The notes below the pieces were generated by a model. The model was not told where the DNA came from. It saw only the letters and a program-made list of their open reading frames with translations, and searched no databases. Of a stretch of 38,452 nt of DNA, positions 1 to 7,486 are shown piece by piece (within the stretch, counting starts at the first letter, position 1; the number at the start of each line of letters is the position of its first letter). Source of the DNA: Desulfitobacteriaceae bacterium (lineage in GTDB: Bacteria; Bacillota; Desulfitobacteriia; Desulfitobacteriales; Desulfitobacteriaceae); the NCBI GenBank assembly GCA_028704155.1, contig JAQVLN010000009.1, forward strand, positions 1 to 38,452. The letters are read 5' to 3'. The position numbers and the translations under genes are program-made.

Positions 1-1064
1 CCGGAACGGATATATATATGAGCAACTGAATTTGGACTGACAAGTTCAGCAAGTAAAGCATGACCGCCTTCATGCAAGGCTATCCTGTGCAACTCCTCAT
101 GGTTTGGCTTACGATCAAGTCTTTCTCCTAACATAACTTTATCAATAGCTTCACGTAGATGCTTCTCAGTAATTTCATCGACATTTTCCCTTAAAGCAAG
201 TACAGCAACTTCATTGGTGACATTCTCCAGGTGAGCGCCGGAAAAACCAAAGGTTTCCTGGGCGATTCTTTCCAGGTCAATATCTTTAGCCAAAGGTTTA
301 TTTCTCAAATGAATATTTAAAATTGCCAGGCGCCCCCCTTTGTCAGGCAAATCCACTTTTACTTGCCGGTCAAAGCGTCCTGGTCTGAGCAAAGCCTGAT
401 CCAGGGCTTCAGCCCTGTTGGTCGCAGCAATAACCAAAATTTGCGGGCCCTGATCAGTCCCCAGTCCGTCCATTTCCACTAAGAGCTGGTTTAAGGTTTG
501 ATCATACTCGTGGTGAGATACATTCCCCCCACGCTTAACTCCCAAAATATCCATTTCATCAATAAAAATTATAGCACTGTTTTTCTTTTCCTTTCCAGCC
601 ATTTCACGAGCCCGGCGGAATAAATTGCGTACTCTTTCTGCCCCGACACCAGCGTACATTTCCACAAATTCACTTCCGGAAATTGAGATGAAAGCCGAAT
701 CTGTATAACATGCCGCCGCCTTGGCTAAAAGTGTTTTTCCGGTTCCCGGAGGACCCGAGAGTAAAATGCCCTTCATGGGGCGAATACCCAATACTTTCAT
801 ACGTTCAGAGTAACACAAGAAGTCCAAGGCTTCCTGCAGTTCCTTCTTGGCGGTATTTTGCCCACCAATATCGTCGAACCGGATTGCAGAATTTGAAAAT
901 ATTACTCCTTTCCCTGTTGTTCTGACTAATTGGCGCTGAATAATTAGTTTCCATACAAGAAAAATACTAACAAAAAGTAACCCTAACGGCATTACATTAT
1001 AACCCATGACAAATAAGTAGGTAAAAATTCCTATTCCCGTTCCAATTGCTAAGTTAATTAACAT
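1..1064 (-). CDS. FtsH-type AAA+ zinc metalloprotease, 3' end cut off by window
   Basis: The 354 visible codons encode a membrane-bound ATP-dependent protease of the FtsH family, which extracts and degrades membrane and short-lived cytosolic proteins. Two hydrophobic stretches (about residues 4-20 and 26-42) are followed by an AAA+ module with Walker A GPPGTGKT (about 104-111), Walker B IIFIDEMD (about 165-172), the second region of homology with RPGRFDR, and the start of the M41 peptidase with the zinc motif HEGGH (about 331-335). The gene runs off the left edge. The two membrane segments are separated by only a few residues, so the extracytoplasmic domain of classical FtsH is missing; this is probably a shorter paralogue rather than the housekeeping copy. 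The ATG start lies just after the stop of the upstream gene, whose last codons GGA GGG TGA supply the ribosome binding site, so the two are translationally linked. Confidence 0.9.
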   Translation of the reverse strand, partial: MLINLAIGTGIGIFTYLFVMGYNVMPLGLLFVSIFLVWKLIIQRQLVRTTGKGVIFSNSAIRFDDIGGQNTAKKELQEALDFLCYSERMKVLGIRPMKGILLSGPPGTGKTLLAKAAACYTDSAFISISGSEFVEMYAGVGAERVRNLFRRAREMAGKEKKNSAIIFIDEMDILGVKRGGNVSHHEYDQTLNQLLVEMDGLGTDQGPQILVIAATNRAEALDQALLRPGRFDRQVKVDLPDKGGRLAILNIHLRNKPLAKDIDLERIAQETFGFSGAHLENVTNEVAVLALRENVDEITEKHLREAIDKVMLGERLDRKPNHEELHRIALHEGGHALLAELVSPNSVAHIYIRS

Positions 1065-1071
1065 CCATTTC

Positions 1072-1602
1072 TCACCCTCCTTCTAAATTTTTGTTACTGG
1101 TTAAAAACCTAGCCTGTCCATTACGCTCTAAAACAGCAACTAATTGTGCTTCACCTTTATTCAATACCAGATAAATATTATTGTTGTCCATATTCAAATT
1201 AATTTGAACACCTGCATTATCGGCTATAACTTTTACGTTACGCTCCATTTCAGTAAAATTACCGCGTACAATACTTTCCTGTAAAGAAAACTGCATTTGC
1301 TTTAGGATTTGTTCCAATTCATCATTGCGCTGATCCAAATATCGAATTGGCATTTTTCCAGCTAACTTTTCCAGCATCATACTGGTGGCAGGTAAATCAA
1401 TTATTTTTCCTGTCTCTACATCCAGTTCCTGTTGTCCGTTTACTTCAACAATTTTTGCCGATAAAACACCGGGAATCTCTTGACTTTTTTGTAACATAGA
1501 CGCATCCAGCCAAAATTTTTTGTATATGATTTGTCCCCCCATAAGCAAGCCGAACACAAGGAACGCGACAAGGCCAACCAGCGTAATCCGCCGTTTTGTC
1601 AT
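1072..1602 (-). CDS. Hypothetical membrane-anchored protein upstream of the FtsH-like gene
   Basis: I do not recognise a named family. The 176-residue product has a basic N-terminus followed by one hydrophobic segment (about residues 7-25, rich in Gly, Leu, Val), which should act as an uncleaved signal anchor and put the remaining about 150 residues outside the membrane. The outer part is mixed alpha/beta in composition, with no cysteine pairs or obvious catalytic motif. A good GGAGGAG site precedes the ATG. Its stop codon is seven bases before the start of the FtsH-like gene and forms part of that gene's ribosome binding site, so the two are co-translated. The inference, from arrangement alone, is a partner, adaptor or regulator of that protease. 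Confidence 0.75.
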   Translation of the reverse strand: MTKRRITLVGLVAFLVFGLLMGGQIIYKKFWLDASMLQKSQEIPGVLSAKIVEVNGQQELDVETGKIIDLPATSMMLEKLAGKMPIRYLDQRNDELEQILKQMQFSLQESIVRGNFTEMERNVKVIADNAGVQINLNMDNNNIYLVLNKGEAQLVAVLERNGQARFLTSNKNLEGG

Positions 1603-1697
1603 CGTTTCTCCTCCAAATTATTTATAGTTGCATATATCGACATTATATCATGTGACCTGCTGATAACTTACGCGTAAATTTATCCATACAGTTTAAA

Positions 1698-1781
1698 ATC
1701 GAGTAGCTAGAAAACAGGGTGAGTAATCCTGTTTTCTTTGTTCTCACAGAACCGGACTTACGTTTGCCGTATCCGGCTCCA
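1698..1781 (-). mobile_element. Group II intron 3' remnant (domains V and VI)
   Basis: On the minus strand, positions 1779-1749 fold as a group II intron domain V: a nine-pair lower helix between GAGCCGGAT and GTCCGGTTC with the hallmark AGC triad and its G-U pair, a two-base AA bulge, and a short upper helix. The following bases form a domain VI-like hairpin (arms at 1728-1736 and 1711-1719, GAAAACAGG with CCTGTTTTC) and end in CTACTCGAT, the usual form of these introns' 3' ends. No intron reverse transcriptase and no 5' domains are present, so this is a deletion remnant. The upper helix of domain V is three pairs instead of the usual five, consistent with decay. Confidence 0.75.
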
Positions 1782-1795
1782 CATGCCTCGCAAAC

Positions 1796-1824
1796 CAATA
1801 AAAGAGTTTCCCCGGGAAACTCTT
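1796..1824 (-). terminator. Intrinsic terminator downstream of pgsA
   Basis: A perfect palindrome (GAGTTTCCC, centre C, GGGAAACTC at 1804-1822) is followed on the minus strand by TTTTATT. It lies about 175 bases after the pgsA stop and before the group II intron remnant, so it could end the upstream operon. It could instead be a leftover intron hairpin. Confidence 0.5.
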
Positions 1825-1901
1825 AATCAACTTTAATCAACTTTAATTAAACTTATTCTAATAAAAAATGTATCTTAATTTAACTATTTATCAATCGTAA
1901 A

Positions 1902-1996
1902 ACTCCCACTTCAAGTGGGAGTGGGTCCTCCCTACCCTGCTTCGGTGGGGTTAGACCTCCTCACTGAAGTTTCATGTTCAGCTTAAGCTGAACGAG
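1902..1996 (-). repeat. Three-hairpin cluster resembling an IS200/IS605-type right end
   Basis: Immediately after the pgsA stop there are three consecutive hairpins: an 18-base perfect palindrome (GTTCAGCTT/AAGCTGAAC, 1976-1993), a bulged stem with GGTC/GACC outer and CTAACCC/GGGTAG inner pairs (about 1924-1957), and a ten-pair stem (ACTCCCACTT/AAGTGGGAGT, 1902-1922) followed on the minus strand by TTTTACG. Closely spaced subterminal hairpins of this kind mark the ends of IS200/IS605 elements, where the right end also carries the TnpB guide RNA. No tnpA or tnpB is present, so if the call is right this is a solo end or a palindromic MITE. Confidence 0.4.
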
Positions 1997-1997
1997 T

Positions 1998-2555
1998 TCA
2001 CTTACGTAAATATCTCCGTGTTTTTAATATGTAATCAAGCCCGGAAATGATTGTAAAAAATAAAGCAACATATAAAACCGGTTGTCCTATAGGAATACCA
2101 ATCAAGTTAAAAGGCCAATCATGCAATAAAATTGCCGAAATTGCCACTACTTGGGTAACAGTTTTAATTTTCCCCAGTTTACTGGCACTAATAACAACTC
2201 CCTCAGTAGCAACAATCGCTCTCAAGCCGGTAACAGCGAATTCCCGACCTATGATAGTCCAGGCTACCCAAGCAGGAACACTGCCAAGCTCTACTAAAGA
2301 TATCAAAGCCGCGGATACTAAAAGCTTATCTGCTAGCGGGTCCATAAATTTACCCAATTTAGTTACTTGATGTCTTTTTCTTGCAATATACCCATCCAGC
2401 CCGTCAGTGGCAGCTGCTAAAATAAAAATTGCTGCTGCGACTAGATCCTGATGAGGAAAAAGTATATGTCCTTTCGGCGCCTGCAATAACAAAAAAGCCA
2501 TAAAAACAGGGATTAAAAATATCCGGGCTATTGTTAGACGATTGGGCAAATTCAT
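1998..2555 (-). CDS. pgsA: CDP-diacylglycerol-glycerol-3-phosphate 3-phosphatidyltransferase
   Basis: This integral membrane enzyme makes phosphatidylglycerophosphate from CDP-diacylglycerol and glycerol-3-phosphate, the committed step to phosphatidylglycerol and cardiolipin. The 185-residue product begins with the typical MNLPNRLTIARI and carries the CDP-alcohol phosphotransferase signature, with the aspartates spaced as in DGLDGYIAR followed by GKFMDPLADK (about residues 50-78), plus several hydrophobic segments. Length is normal. Its ATG overlaps the rimO stop in an ATGA, so the two are translationally coupled. The neighbourhood rodZ-rimO-pgsA is common in Gram-positive bacteria, although cinA and recA, the usual next genes, are absent and replaced by mobile-element remnants. 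Confidence 0.95.
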   Translation of the reverse strand: MNLPNRLTIARIFLIPVFMAFLLLQAPKGHILFPHQDLVAAAIFILAAATDGLDGYIARKRHQVTKLGKFMDPLADKLLVSAALISLVELGSVPAWVAWTIIGREFAVTGLRAIVATEGVVISASKLGKIKTVTQVVAISAILLHDWPFNLIGIPIGQPVLYVALFFTIISGLDYILKTRRYLRK

Positions 2556-3880
2556 GAAACAACCTCTCCTAATAAATCATAACTATCCGCTTCCCGGATA
2601 TAAACCTGAACCATATCGCCGACAGTAAATTCTTTTCTATGAGTATCAACATATACTTGACCATCAATTTCCGGAGCATCTGCTTCAGTACGACCCACCC
2701 ATCGACCATCCGCTAATTTTTGCTCTAACATAACCGTTTTTATCTGACCAACCAGTCGTTGCTGACATTCAAAAGCAATATCCTGCTGTAAGAGCATCAA
2801 TTGTTCTCTTCTCTTTTCTTTGACTTTCTGCGGAACCTGATCGGTTCTTCTGGCAGCAGGAGTCCCTTCTTCCTGCGAATAAGCAAATATACCAAACCGT
2901 TCAAACTTGATAAGTTTTACAAAATTAAAAAGATTGTTAAACTCTTTTTCAGTTTCACCTGGAAATCCTGTTATCATTGTTGTCCGGATTGTAATATCAG
3001 GCATTATTTGGCGTAACGAAAAAATTAACTTCTCAGCTTGGTCAATTGTTCCACGCCGATTCATATCGCTCAACACTCTGGGATCAGCATGCTGCAAAGG
3101 AAGATCCAAATAACGACAAACCTTGCGTTCCTGACTCATCACCTCAATAAGTTCCTCAGAAAATAGATCAGGATAACAGTACATTAGCCTGATCCATTTA
3201 ATACCTTCGATCGCAGATAATAAGCGTATTAACCCAGGTAAACGCAACTCATCATAAAAATCCAACCCATAGCGGGTAGTATCCTGAGCAATTAGGAGAA
3301 TTTCCTTAACCCCCTGAGCAGCCAACAACTGAACTTCTTTGACAATAGATTCCTCAGGACGACTGCGGAAGTGACCCCGCACCTGAGGAATGACACAGTA
3401 GGTACAATAATTATCGCACCCTTCTGCAACTTTAACATAAGCATAATGCTTTGGTGTCAATCTTTTTCTGGGCATATTCTCATCATAAAGAAAATCCGGG
3501 GAACCTGGTTTAATTAAGGCAGTTCTTCGGACACGGGATTTCATAAGCAGTTCTTCAATTTCATCGATATTACCGGTACCAAGGATCCCATCCAATTCAG
3601 GTATTTCCTGCATTAACTCCTGCCCGTAACGCTGAGCAAGACAACCTGCAGCCAAAAGAAGCTGACAAGAGCCAGTTTCCTTGAAACAGGCCATATTTAA
3701 AATTGTGTTAATGGATTCTTCTTTGGCAGTCTCTATAAAAGAACAAGTATTGACTATGATAACATCGGCATCTTCAGGAGTATCAGTCAATATATGCTTC
3801 CTATCCAAGATGCCTGACATAATTTCACTATCAACTTGATTTTTAGCACACCCTAAAGAAATAATTGAAATCTTTGTCAA
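2552..3880 (-). CDS. rimO: Ribosomal protein uS12 methylthiotransferase RimO
   Basis: RimO is a radical-SAM enzyme with two iron-sulfur clusters that adds a methylthio group to an aspartate of ribosomal protein S12. The N-terminal UPF0004 domain has the conserved ISLGCAKNQVDSE start and the further cluster cysteines in NTCSF and AAGCLAQRY; the radical-SAM core has the CxxxCxxC motif in GCDNYCTYC (about residue 150); a C-terminal TRAM domain binds RNA. Start choice: a TTG at 3880 has GAGGTG four bases upstream and gives a protein beginning MTKISIISLGC, as in the family. An in-frame TTG twelve bases further upstream (3892) has a poorer site. The gene overlaps pgsA by four bases downstream. Confidence 0.95.
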   Translation of the reverse strand: MTKISIISLGCAKNQVDSEIMSGILDRKHILTDTPEDADVIIVNTCSFIETAKEESINTILNMACFKETGSCQLLLAAGCLAQRYGQELMQEIPELDGILGTGNIDEIEELLMKSRVRRTALIKPGSPDFLYDENMPRKRLTPKHYAYVKVAEGCDNYCTYCVIPQVRGHFRSRPEESIVKEVQLLAAQGVKEILLIAQDTTRYGLDFYDELRLPGLIRLLSAIEGIKWIRLMYCYPDLFSEELIEVMSQERKVCRYLDLPLQHADPRVLSDMNRRGTIDQAEKLIFSLRQIMPDITIRTTMITGFPGETEKEFNNLFNFVKLIKFERFGIFAYSQEEGTPAARRTDQVPQKVKEKRREQLMLLQQDIAFECQQRLVGQIKTVMLEQKLADGRWVGRTEADAPEIDGQVYVDTHRKEFTVGDMVQVYIREADSYDLLGEVVS

Positions 3881-3965
3881 CGTACACCTCAACGAACTTC
3901 TTTTCTCTTAGTATAAACCAATATTTCAGGAAGTGTCAAAAGAATATGACCGTACTCTTTTTAGC

Positions 3966-5876
3966 CTAAATTTTGGTTGGCAGAACCCTTCCTTTTTTGT
4001 TTGCTCTTTTGGGAGAGGTTTTCCTTTTTTTATTTGCTTTTCTTTGATCCGGACTATAGATAGCTTTACTTTTCAGGTTTGTTCTCCGCGGTTTAATTAA
4101 ACACTTGGGACCAAATCCAATTAAATCCTCCCTGTGTCCCAATAACAAAGCCTCTTTGACCAACTCATAGTTTGCAGGGTTTCTGTATTGAATCAAGGCC
4201 TTTTGCATAGCCTTTTCATGTAAACTTTTAGGAACATAAACTTTCTCCATAGTACGAGGATCCAGTCCTGTAAAATACATACAAGCAGATAAAGTTCCAG
4301 GCGTTGGGATAAAATCCTGGACCTGCTCGGGATTTACTCCCATATCCCTAATATATTCTGCAAGTTCAATTGCCTCTTTCAAGCTGCTTCCCGGATGAGA
4401 TGACATCAGATAAGGAACAAGATATTGCTTTTTTCCTATTTTCTGATTGATTGCCTGAAAACGGTGTACAAATTTTTCATACGCACTTCGCCCTGGTTTT
4501 CCCATATATTTCAGGACAGCATCACTAATGTGCTCCGGAGCTACTTTCAATTGACCACTCACGTGATGTTTACATAGTTCCTCCAGGAAATCCGACTTAC
4601 GATCGGCAAGAACAGTGTCATACCGAACTCCTGAACGTATAAAAACCTTTTTTACTTGGGGTAACTCCCGCAGACGGCGCAATAAATCAATGTATTCCCG
4701 ATGATCAGGATTTAATTTCTCACAAGCCTGCGGAAACAGACATTGGCGATGATTACATGTTCCCTTTGTAAGTTGTCCACTGCAAGAGGGATGACGGAAA
4801 TTTGCCGTTGGTCCTCCGACATCATGTATATATCCTTTAAAGTGTGGGTTTTGGATTAAGCGTTCCGCCTCACTTAATATTGATTCGGCGCTTCTGCTTT
4901 GGATAATCCGGCCCTGATGAAACGTAAGGGCACAAAAAGAACAGGCCCCATAACAACCCCGGGAACTGACAAGACTGAACTTTACTTCTTTTATTGCCGG
5001 GACTCCCCCCTGCTCTTCATATCGGGAATGATAAGTGCCTGCAAAAGGCAAAGAATAAATTTTATCCATTTCCGCCTGGCTTAAAGGTAAAGCAGGGGGA
5101 TATTGCAGGACTCCTCCACGATTATGTTTTTGATACATAATTTTCCCGCGGATAGGGTCCTGTTGTTGATATTGTATCCGGAAAGCCTCTGCGTAACTAC
5201 GTTTATCTGTTTTCACCTGGTCCCAATCAGGCAATATTAGAGTGTTTTCCGGAGGTCTATCCCTCCATGGAACCATAGTACCACGCACTCCACAAATTTC
5301 CGTGATATCCATCCCGGCTGCCAGTTTCCCCGCAATTTCCAGGATTGGTTTCTCGCCCATTCCATAGACCAACATATCAGCTTGACTATCCAGGAGAATT
5401 GAACGGTTTACTTTATTACTCCAGTAGTCGTAATGAGCAAAACGTCTTAAAGATGCTTCTATTCCACCTATTATAACCGGTATGCCAGGCAAAGCCTCAC
5501 GTACACGATTGGAATAAACAATAGTAGCCCGATCCGGACGAAATCCTATTTTGCCGCCTGGTGAGTAAGCGTCATTAGAACGTTTCTTTTTAGCTGCAGT
5601 ATAATGATTTACCATAGAATCCAAATTACCACCGGATATCAAACATGCAAAACGAGGTTTTCCCATAATTCTGAAAGCACCGAGGTTTTGCCATTTTGGC
5701 TGAGCTATTATTCCCACTTTGAAATTCAAATACTCCAAAATTCTGGCAATGATTGCTATCCCAAAGCTCGGATGATCTACATAAGCATCTCCGGTTATTA
5801 AGATAAAATCCAGTTCATCCCAGCCACGTTTTTGCATCTCGCAGGTATTAACCGGTAAAAAACCGGAATTGTACAC
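3966..5876 (-). CDS. YgiQ family radical SAM protein (UPF0313)
   Basis: The 636-residue protein is a full-length member of the YgiQ family, radical-SAM enzymes of unproven function. It has the family's N-terminal signature ([19 protein letters not shown], then [10 protein letters not shown]), a cobalamin-binding-like N-terminal region, and the radical-SAM cluster motif CYGACSFC near residue 310. The C-terminal tail is very basic ([14 protein letters not shown]), which suggests nucleic-acid or ribosome contact but is often variable. Translation starts at GTG with a GGAGG site seven bases upstream. It is inserted between yajQ and rimO. A yajQ terminator lies upstream, so it may have its own promoter, but none is convincing. 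Confidence 0.9.
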   Translation of the reverse strand: MYNSGFLPVNTCEMQKRGWDELDFILITGDAYVDHPSFGIAIIARILEYLNFKVGIIAQPKWQNLGAFRIMGKPRFACLISGGNLDSMVNHYTAAKKKRSNDAYSPGGKIGFRPDRATIVYSNRVREALPGIPVIIGGIEASLRRFAHYDYWSNKVNRSILLDSQADMLVYGMGEKPILEIAGKLAAGMDITEICGVRGTMVPWRDRPPENTLILPDWDQVKTDKRSYAEAFRIQYQQQDPIRGKIMYQKHNRGGVLQYPPALPLSQAEMDKIYSLPFAGTYHSRYEEQGGVPAIKEVKFSLVSSRGCYGACSFCALTFHQGRIIQSRSAESILSEAERLIQNPHFKGYIHDVGGPTANFRHPSCSGQLTKGTCNHRQCLFPQACEKLNPDHREYIDLLRRLRELPQVKKVFIRSGVRYDTVLADRKSDFLEELCKHHVSGQLKVAPEHISDAVLKYMGKPGRSAYEKFVHRFQAINQKIGKKQYLVPYLMSSHPGSSLKEAIELAEYIRDMGVNPEQVQDFIPTPGTLSACMYFTGLDPRTMEKVYVPKSLHEKAMQKALIQYRNPANYELVKEALLLGHREDLIGFGPKCLIKPRRTNLKSKAIYSPDQRKANKKRKTSPKRANKKGRVLPTKI

Positions 5877-5913
5877 TATTTTACCTCCAAAAAGCTTATT
5901 TTGTATATTATGT

Positions 5914-5943
5914 GGAATAAACTCTCACCTAGCAAGTGAGAGT
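5914..5943 (-). terminator. Intrinsic terminator after yajQ
   Basis: ACTCTCAC and GTGAGAGT (5921-5928 and 5936-5943) form an eight-pair stem with a seven-base loop, followed on the minus strand by TTTATT. It lies twelve bases beyond the yajQ stop. The T tract is short, so termination may be partial and allow read-through into ygiQ. Confidence 0.6.
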
Positions 5944-5954
5944 CTAATAACAAA

Positions 5955-6446
5955 TCAGCGATAATTAATAAACTGTAAATCAATACCAAAATCTTCTTTG
6001 CGCAGCAGAGCAATGACGGCTTGCAAATCATTTTTATTTTTACCGGCTACCCGGATCTGGTCGCCTTGAATCGAACTGGTCACTTTTATTTTACTGTCCT
6101 TAATTACCTTCATGATTTGTTTAGCTTTATCCTGAGCCAAACCCTGGATCAGCTTGACTTCCTGTCGGACAGTATCTCCGGTCGCGGGTTGTATTTTTCC
6201 ATACTCCAAAGCCCTTAAGGATACTTGTCGTTTAACCAGTCTGCTCTCCAGGATATCTGTTACATTACGTAACTTAAATTCATCGTCAGATATCAGCAGG
6301 ATTTTTTCTTGGTCCAGTTTTATGGATGACTTACTGTTTTTAAAATCAAAACGTTGTTCAATCTCTTTTTGAGCTTGAATAACAGCATTTGAAACTTCCT
6401 GTAAGTCTATTTGGGAAACAACATCAAATGAAGCATCTTTCGCCAA
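5955..6446 (-). CDS. YajQ family cyclic-di-GMP-binding / nucleotide-binding protein
   Basis: The 163-residue product matches the YajQ (UPF0234) family over its full length: start AKDASFDVVSQIDLQEVSNA, the block RFDFKNSKSSI, and the conserved tail KKNDLQAVIALLR and FINYR (read here with NKNDLQ). Family members have two ferredoxin-like folds; some bind cyclic di-GMP and act as regulators, and earlier work showed nucleic-acid or nucleotide binding. The role in Clostridia is not known. The start is a TTG with AAGGAGAG about seven bases upstream; no ATG fits the conserved N-terminus. It follows the rodZ-like gene by about 40 bases and is probably cotranscribed with it. Confidence 0.93.
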   Translation of the reverse strand: MAKDASFDVVSQIDLQEVSNAVIQAQKEIEQRFDFKNSKSSIKLDQEKILLISDDEFKLRNVTDILESRLVKRQVSLRALEYGKIQPATGDTVRQEVKLIQGLAQDKAKQIMKVIKDSKIKVTSSIQGDQIRVAGKNKNDLQAVIALLRKEDFGIDLQFINYR

Positions 6447-6488
6447 ATTGATTCTCTCCTTTTCAATAAAATAAATCTCAAAAAATTC

Positions 6489-7268
6489 CTATCTGGTACT
6501 TATTGAATCTTTCGTTAAAATAATATTATTAACTACCTCGCCCGAACTGCCCATACTTGGTTGAATCATACCATTAAGTGTTACACTTAGTCCGCCTGCG
6601 TTTCCGACTGTAACAAATTCTATGTTATTAGCTGCTATAAGTTCCTTTGTTGTTCCGCCGGAATATTCTCCTTCCAGGGCAACTTCTCCGTCAGCTTTAA
6701 CTAATAACCAACACTTTTGCTTAAAAACCAATTGAGCAATTAAACCTTCTGTTCCCGGTACTTCCGGCGAATTTGCAGGTGTTGAAGGCTGAGCTTCAGA
6801 AGATGTAACATTTAAGGGAGGGGCAACTCCTGAATCAGTATCCTTAACCTTATTTTCTTCCGGTGCTGAAGACAAAGGTGTATAAGAAATTGGTTTTTGG
6901 CTATGGGTGCTCCAATCAGCAATTACTACTACAGCACTAATGACTAATAAAGCCATTATTACAGCCGTAACCGGACGTCTCCAGAAAGGACGGGAAGAAA
7001 AATTAAAGGGCATCTTTAGAGAATTTTTCTTTTCAGAAACGTAAGTTGATTTAAAAAGTTCAAGGACCTCTCGTGGATCAAGGTCCAAATGCTTGGCATA
7101 AGTTTGTAAAAATCCCTTAACATAAGCTATTCCAGGGATAATCTCGTATTGTTCATTTTCCAATGCTTCTAAATAGCGAGCCCGTATTTTAGTTGCTTCT
7201 TCAGCATCATTTAAACTCCATGCCTTCATTTCCCTCGCAACACGGAGTTTTTCCCCCACACCGGCCAT
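6489..7268 (-). CDS. RodZ-like membrane protein with N-terminal helix-turn-helix
   Basis: A RodZ-type cell-shape protein: an N-terminal Xre-like helix-turn-helix (about residues 5-70, GEKLRVAREMKAWSLNDA and YLEALENEQYEIIPGIAYV), a basic juxtamembrane stretch, one membrane segment (about 100-120, TAVIMALLVISAVVVIADW), a low-complexity Pro/Ser-rich linker, and a C-terminal extracytoplasmic beta domain (DUF4115 type). RodZ links MreB filaments to the wall-synthesis machinery. The start at 7268 is chosen because AGGGGG lies just upstream; a further in-frame ATG at 7295 would put that site inside the gene. The position between ftsK/spoIIIE and rimO/pgsA is the usual one for this family in Firmicutes. 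Confidence 0.88.
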   Translation of the reverse strand: MAGVGEKLRVAREMKAWSLNDAEEATKIRARYLEALENEQYEIIPGIAYVKGFLQTYAKHLDLDPREVLELFKSTYVSEKKNSLKMPFNFSSRPFWRRPVTAVIMALLVISAVVVIADWSTHSQKPISYTPLSSAPEENKVKDTDSGVAPPLNVTSSEAQPSTPANSPEVPGTEGLIAQLVFKQKCWLLVKADGEVALEGEYSGGTTKELIAANNIEFVTVGNAGGLSVTLNGMIQPSMGSSGEVVNNIILTKDSISTR

Positions 7269-7486
7269 AAAAATCCCCCTTTTAAAGTTTACCATTAATA
7301 CCAGAATAATACCTGCAAAATTATGTTATCCATCATGGAAAATTTACTTCATTAGTTAATAACCAGGTCAAATTAATTCTTAATTACTCCAATATTAATT
7401 ACCCCAATCCAATATGTGCTTGCCATTAAACCAGTTTAATATTTCTACAGTATCAATCCTAAATCCTGCCGGATTAATTCACAAAT

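Larger units (their letters stand above)
1603..1997. other. Intergenic stretch filled with mobile-element debris
   Basis: No gene is visible in these 395 bases between pgsA and the hypothetical gene. Reading on the minus strand, it holds three clustered hairpins, an intrinsic-terminator-like palindrome, a group II intron 3' end and then the short leader of the hypothetical gene. Each is listed separately. A short direct repeat (ATCAACTTTA, twice, near 1826-1846) sits next to the palindrome. Confidence 0.7.

Noticed and set aside
2801-3113. Plus-strand frames inside rimO
   Set aside because: They are antisense shadows of a highly conserved gene with no translation signals.
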